64,000 nt of DNA from Malus domestica. Its lineage: Eukaryota > Streptophyta > Magnoliopsida > Rosales > Rosaceae. The position numbers were made by a program, and so were the translations under genes. The notes beneath the pieces were generated by a model. It searched no databases and was not told the DNA's origin. It saw nothing but the letters and a program-made list of their open reading frames with translations. Below are positions 61,971 through 64,000 of the stretch, piece by piece (position 1 is the first letter of the stretch; the number at the start of each line of letters is the position of its first letter). The stretch covers positions 1,314,501-1,378,500 of the forward strand of contig NC_091675.1 in NCBI RefSeq assembly GCF_042453785.1, in the 5' to 3' direction.

Positions 61971-62416
61971 GGCTAAATTGGATTGTTCATCCCTATGGTC
62001 ATAGGACACTTGCATGATGATCCCCGTGGTGAAAAAAGTAGGAATTAAACCCCTGTGGTCTAGAATGTTAGCAAATTTAGTCCAAAAGTAAGATTTCTGT
62101 TAAATGACTATTAAAAGTTGGGGTAAAACTGTATTTTCAGTTCCAATTGACATTGAATTAGCGCTTTTTTTTATTTAAAAAATTAAGCATAATTTTTTTT
62201 TGTTAATTGTTATAAAAAAATTATTTATTTTAAATGTCAATTGGAACTGAAAATACAGTTTTACCTATACTTTTAACAGTCATTTAACAGAAATCTTACT
62301 TTTGGACTAAATTTGCTAACATTCTTGACCACAGAGGTTTAATTCCTAGTTTTTTCACCACGGGGGTCATCATGCAAGTTTCTTATGACCAAAGGGATGA
62401 ATAATCCAATTTGGCC
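61971..62416. mobile_element. MULE-type foldback MITE, 446 bp, with 9-bp target duplication
   Basis: Arms of about 180 bp (starting GGCTAAATTGGATTGTTCAT on the left and GGCCAAATTGGATTATTCAT on the opposite strand at the right) enclose an AT-rich loop. TTTTTAATA flanks both ends (61962-61970 and 62417-62425). The nine-base duplication assigns it to Mutator-like elements. The arms match closely, so it is probably young. Confidence 0.9.
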
Positions 62417-62893
62417 TTTTTAATAAGTGCATTTTCGGGATGTAAATTTGAGATCTCATTTATTTTTTGTCTCTTTACGACCAACGGAGTCCACCTCCGA
62501 AATAGTAGAAATGTATATATACATTTCTATTTACATGTTCTACGATGATGTTTCTCTTGTTCTTCTTGACTCTACATGGTCCATCGTCTTTCTCATGATG
62601 GTAATCTATCGAAATAATATCAGTTCGATGAAATTTGATTAGGGTATTTTTGAAAAGAAAAGGGAGGAGTAAGAGAGGGTAATTAGTAATTCAAGGGTAT
62701 TTTTGAAACTTCAAAGAGACATTTGGTTAGATATGCAAGAATTGTAAAAGGTAGACTAAATTTCTTGTGGTAAAAAAGTGGCAGTTATCAATATTTCTCA
62801 TTGAAATTTCTGTTGTTCTTTCATCAGCCAATAACAGATTACATAAGAGAAAATTAAGATTAGGTACGAGAAAATTAAGTTTTGAGTCTCTGA
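62417..62893. other. Intergenic sequence between MITE and RPW8 fragment
   Basis: Nothing recognised beyond short AT-rich sequence. An ATATACATTTCTA palindrome-like stretch at 62510-62530 is probably chance. Confidence 0.4.
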
Positions 62894-63096
62894 GAACGGC
62901 ATTTCAAATGTTGTTTGATGCTATAAAATCACTCTCTACAGGCACTCATCAAAGATATCGAAAAATATAACTCGAAAGAGGGACTGGAATATTTTGCAAT
63001 ACAAATGGAGGAGGGAGCAAATCTTGTTCGATAGTGCAGCGAAGTTGGCGTTTGGAGAAAATACAAATACGCCAAGAAGCTTCATCAACTGGACCT
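62894..63096 (+). pseudogene. RPW8-domain gene fragment, copy A
   Basis: The translation shows the RPW8 helical domain found at the N-terminus of RNL immune receptors (NRG1/ADR1) and RPW8 proteins: TAFQMLFDAIKS, then IKDIEKYNSKEGLEYFAIQM, EEGANLV and, beyond a stop, CSEVGVWRKYKYAKKLHQLD. Relative to copy B it lacks about 57 bp in the middle. A TAG follows EEGANLVR in this copy. There is no start codon, NB-ARC or LRR region nearby. It faces copy B tail to tail. Confidence 0.75.
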
Positions 63097-63169
63097 TAAA
63101 AAAACAAAGAACACGACATTAGTTTTTTTCAGTTTTAACAAATACAAATTAAAAGTTGAGACAATTAAT

Positions 63170-63519
63170 TACGCACTTATACCCTGCACTTTGAGCCTCG
63201 CATCCCTTATGCCCTGCACTTTGAGCGCATCAAAAACTCTTCGAAGTGATTTGAAGCTCCAGTTGACGAAGCTTGTTGGTGTATTTGTATTTTCTCCACA
63301 CGCCAACTTTGCTGCACTATTGAACAAGATTTGCTCCCTCCTCTATTTGTATTGCAAAATATTCCAGTCCCTCTTTCGAGTTATATTTTTCGATGTCTTT
63401 GATGGGTGGCTGTAGAGAGTCCAGTGCAGATTTAATGTCTCCGAGGAGGTGCTTGAACATTGTAGTCTCCTCCTGCACTGATTTTACAGCATCAAATAGC
63501 ATTTCAAATGCCGTTTCCA
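63170..63519 (-). pseudogene. RPW8-domain gene fragment, copy B
   Basis: Reads ETAFEMLFDAVKSVQEETTM, then FKHLLGDIKSALDSLQPPIK, DIEKYNSKEGLEYFAIQIEE and GANLVQ, followed by TAG at the same place as in copy A. Beyond it, CSKVGVWRKYKYTNKLRQLE and, in a shifted frame, RVFDALKVQGIRDARLK resemble the end of an RPW8 domain. There is no ATG at the 5' edge. A TATA-like CTATATATGCG lies about 85 bp upstream on the minus strand (63603-63613). It is a host immune-receptor fragment, not a functional gene. Confidence 0.78.
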
Positions 63520-63691
63520 ATGAATTTAGGGAGAGAATGTAAAATAACAGTTTGATGAAAAACTGAGAATGTTATGCTTGTAACTCTGAGTTTCAGCACA
63601 CGCATATATAGCTGAAGTTAGGAAGAGACACGGAATTTTCAGGCCACTTGCTTGTGGGGGTGGGGTGGGTTTGGTGAGGGGCTTAAAGCTA

Positions 63692-63788
63692 GCAGGAGGG
63701 GGTGTGTATTAGGGCGTACAATATGCCCCCACTTCTCCAATCCAATTAAAAAGTCATTATAAGCAAAGTAATTATTTGCAAAATTAGC
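63692..63788 (-). repeat. Inverted duplicate of the proximal BAHD upstream segment
   Basis: It corresponds to 49632-49737 on the opposite strand, with roughly one difference in eight bases by eye. In its own orientation it lies upstream of RPW8 copy B, about 170 bp from its edge. The remainder to 64000 shows nothing recognisable. Confidence 0.85.
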
Positions 63789-64000
63789 TCCCATATCTTA
63801 ACGCGAATAGTAGTTAGCGTGATAGAGCTTGGCACGATGAATGTGCATGGGCATAGTGTGAGTTGTACAAACGTCTGGTTCATTTATTATAGCGTGACAT
63901 CATTGTGAATATTTCTCAATTATGCACATTTGCACGTATTTAAGTTTGACTAATGGCTTGTATGACGATCAGACCTTGGGATGAGGGGTGGGTTCAAAAA

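Overview
This is a plant nuclear window, AT-rich between genes, with multi-exon genes carrying short GT-AG introns and many small palindromic transposons. Protein sequences fit a woody eudicot. The solo-LTR and MITE sequences resemble repeats I associate with apple and pear (Rosaceae, Maleae); that placement is from memory and unchecked. All gene models were assembled by hand from splice signals and reading-phase continuity.

Left gene-rich part (1-20 kb): a BEL1-like homeodomain gene (BLH11-like, +); an organelle-type RNase H1 with a viroplasmin domain (-), head-to-head with a chloroplast HflX GTPase (+) across a 523-bp shared leader/promoter; a class III peroxidase close to peroxidase 9 (+) followed by a decayed copy of its own 3' end; a family GT4 glycosyltransferase (+); and TIC20-I of the chloroplast inner envelope (+). 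Three of these six act in, or are probably targeted to, organelles.

Middle (20-39 kb): mostly non-genic. It holds an intronless S1-class bZIP gene (-) whose leader carries the conserved sucrose-control uORF, MITEs (one with a clean 9-bp target duplication), SINEs, a broken Ty1/copia element, and a 514-bp solo LTR with three G-box-bearing 34-bp repeats.

Right (39-64 kb): a group C MAP kinase (-), the AP-4 mu adaptor gene (+), a TRIM-like solo LTR, and a BAHD acyltransferase (+) with a DFGEG variant of the usual DFGWG motif. From 53 kb on there are no intact genes, only nested DNA transposons: a PIF-like element inside a larger inverted-repeat element, a 1.75-kb hAT-like element with GC-rich cargo, and a MULE-type MITE. 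There is also a duplicated, split copy of the BAHD upstream region and two convergent fragments of an RPW8-domain (RNL-type immune receptor) gene.

The genes do not form a pathway. The least ordinary features are the sucrose-control uORF whose reading frame runs eight codons past the usual end, the RPW8 inverted repeat that could form a hairpin RNA, and the split BAHD-promoter duplicate whose halves would rejoin if one inversion were undone.
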